In this document: positions 63,139-64,000 of the stretch, in pieces
Layout: each line of letters starts with the position of its first letter
How positions within the stretch are numbered: the stretch's first letter is position 1
DNA from: Tetrahymena thermophila SB210
Taxonomy: Eukaryota > Ciliophora > Oligohymenophorea > Hymenostomatida > Tetrahymenidae
NCBI RefSeq assembly: GCF_000189635.1
Contig: NW_002476569.1
Span: 2,727-66,726, forward strand
Reading direction: 5' to 3'
DNA: 64,000 nucleotides
Made by a program: the position numbers and the translations under genes
The notes under the pieces: model-generated
The model's database searches: none
The model's input: only the letters and a program-made list of their open reading frames with translations
Told to the model about the DNA's origin: nothing

Positions 63139-64000
63139 TCAAAACAATGCTTGCAATTCTACTAATTTTTTCATCTTAAGCAGCTTAACTACATTAAATT
63201 CTGTATTCATACTATTTTAATTTAAGCAAAAAAATTTAAGTTTTAGAAGTATTTTTTATAGGTTAACAAATTTCATTAATATATTTTATAATAAGTATTA
63301 AATTCAAAGTCGGAGTAAGAATAAAAATACTCAAATATCATATTAATAAAATTTAACTATTTTCTTTGTTTATTGTTTGTTAACTTAGATTTTTATTCTT
63401 TTTTAAATAAGTAAGTAATAATTATCATAAAAAGTCAATTTACTTTTGCTAAAGATGGAGCTTAAGGACTTGGATATTTTTGCATTTCGAAATAGTAGAG
63501 CATAAAAATGATAAACCATTTTAACTTATATTATTTGACCTAAAAATAGCAATAATAAATTAGCAACCAATTAATTAAATTTAAATCCAAACATAGACTT
63601 ATAATCAAATTCTTTACAAAATACTTAAAGTTAAGGCATATAATTTCTTACAGCATGTTAATGAAGAACACAGTTCTATTAAACCCTCATCTTTTATATC
63701 ATTTTTACTTAAAGTAATAATTAGAAAATATTTAGTTTTGTTATGTTTTAAAGTGTAAGCATAAAAATATTTATTTTAAGAAGTTTTTTAAGTTTTACTC
63801 TAGTGAGAGCGTTAGAATTGACAGTTAAGCACATTATTTTAAAGCAGAACCTATAACAAAAGCTCCTTAAGTCCCAAGAATGTTTGAACTTTACAATAAA
63901 AAATAATTTATTGAAAAAAAAAATCTTATTTTAATGTTAATCAAATTCAAAAATTAATTTACAAGAGTAAAAGATTTAATTTGTAAAGCTTTTAGCAGCT
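63139..64000 (-). CDS. LRR protein (ribonuclease-inhibitor type), 3' part, runs off the window
   Basis: Exons (minus): 63963 to beyond 64000, 63888-63799 and 63707-63618 (90 bp each), 63524-63444 (81 bp), terminal 63211-63139. Visible repeats are CQKLYKLNLLLL, GTQGAFVIGSALKQCAQL, KDEGLIELCSSLTCCKKL and FLCSTISKCKNIQVLKLHL. The terminal exon ends VVKLLKMKKLVELQALF then TGA, similar to KLLRKLKNLVTL of the gene at 55614. All introns are phase 2. A further exon between 63211 and 63444 was looked for and not seen. The 5' part lies beyond the window. Confidence 0.8.

Overview
The window is AT-rich nuclear DNA from a ciliate of the Tetrahymena type. The main evidence is codon use. Long reading frames stay open only if TAA and TAG are read as glutamine and TGA is the only stop (genetic code 6). 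Introns are short and AT-rich, with GTAAAT- or GTAATC-like donors. ORFs called with the standard code are fragments of these genes or shadows of low-complexity DNA. All gene models here were hand-translated with code 6. I cannot tell from the sequence which Tetrahymena species this is, or whether it is germline or somatic genome.

Layout. (1) 691-2742: the 3' part of a leucine-rich-repeat (LRR, ribonuclease-inhibitor type) gene on +. (2) 3405-7989: a repeat block followed by the first and longest intact copy of an undescribed protein family (N-terminal domain, acidic/Gln tract, degenerate kinase-like fold). (3) 8608-26539 and 26640-52380: two diverged copies of one large module. Each copy holds, in order, the same repeated 5' block, a second or third copy of the kinase-like gene on +, an AT-rich flank, a satellite array of about 365-bp units (about 18 units, then about 37), and a convergent tandem-kinase gene on - that ends abruptly toward the array. 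Two 100-N gaps (26540-26639, 45973-46072) lie at module and array junctions. (4) 52925-55090: a truncated, frameshifted fourth copy of the family. (5) 55614-64000: three more LRR genes (-, +, -), the first of them complete.

Two themes link the region. One is local expansion by duplication: the kinase-like family, the tandem kinases, the satellite and a 690-bp element upstream of the kinases were copied together, while the flanking LRR genes are single. The other is modular exon structure. 27 LRR exons are exactly 90 bp, all bounded by phase-2 introns. The last visible exon of both tandem-kinase genes also ends at a phase-2 donor after an LRR-like Leu-Arg, so these look like kinase-LRR receptor-like genes whose LRR part has been lost or lies in a gap. 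Small foldback elements (a TA-flanked Tc1/mariner-like MITE, a GC-rich element with 9-bp target duplication, others) are scattered in the duplicated part, and comparing the module copies reveals empty or partial sites.
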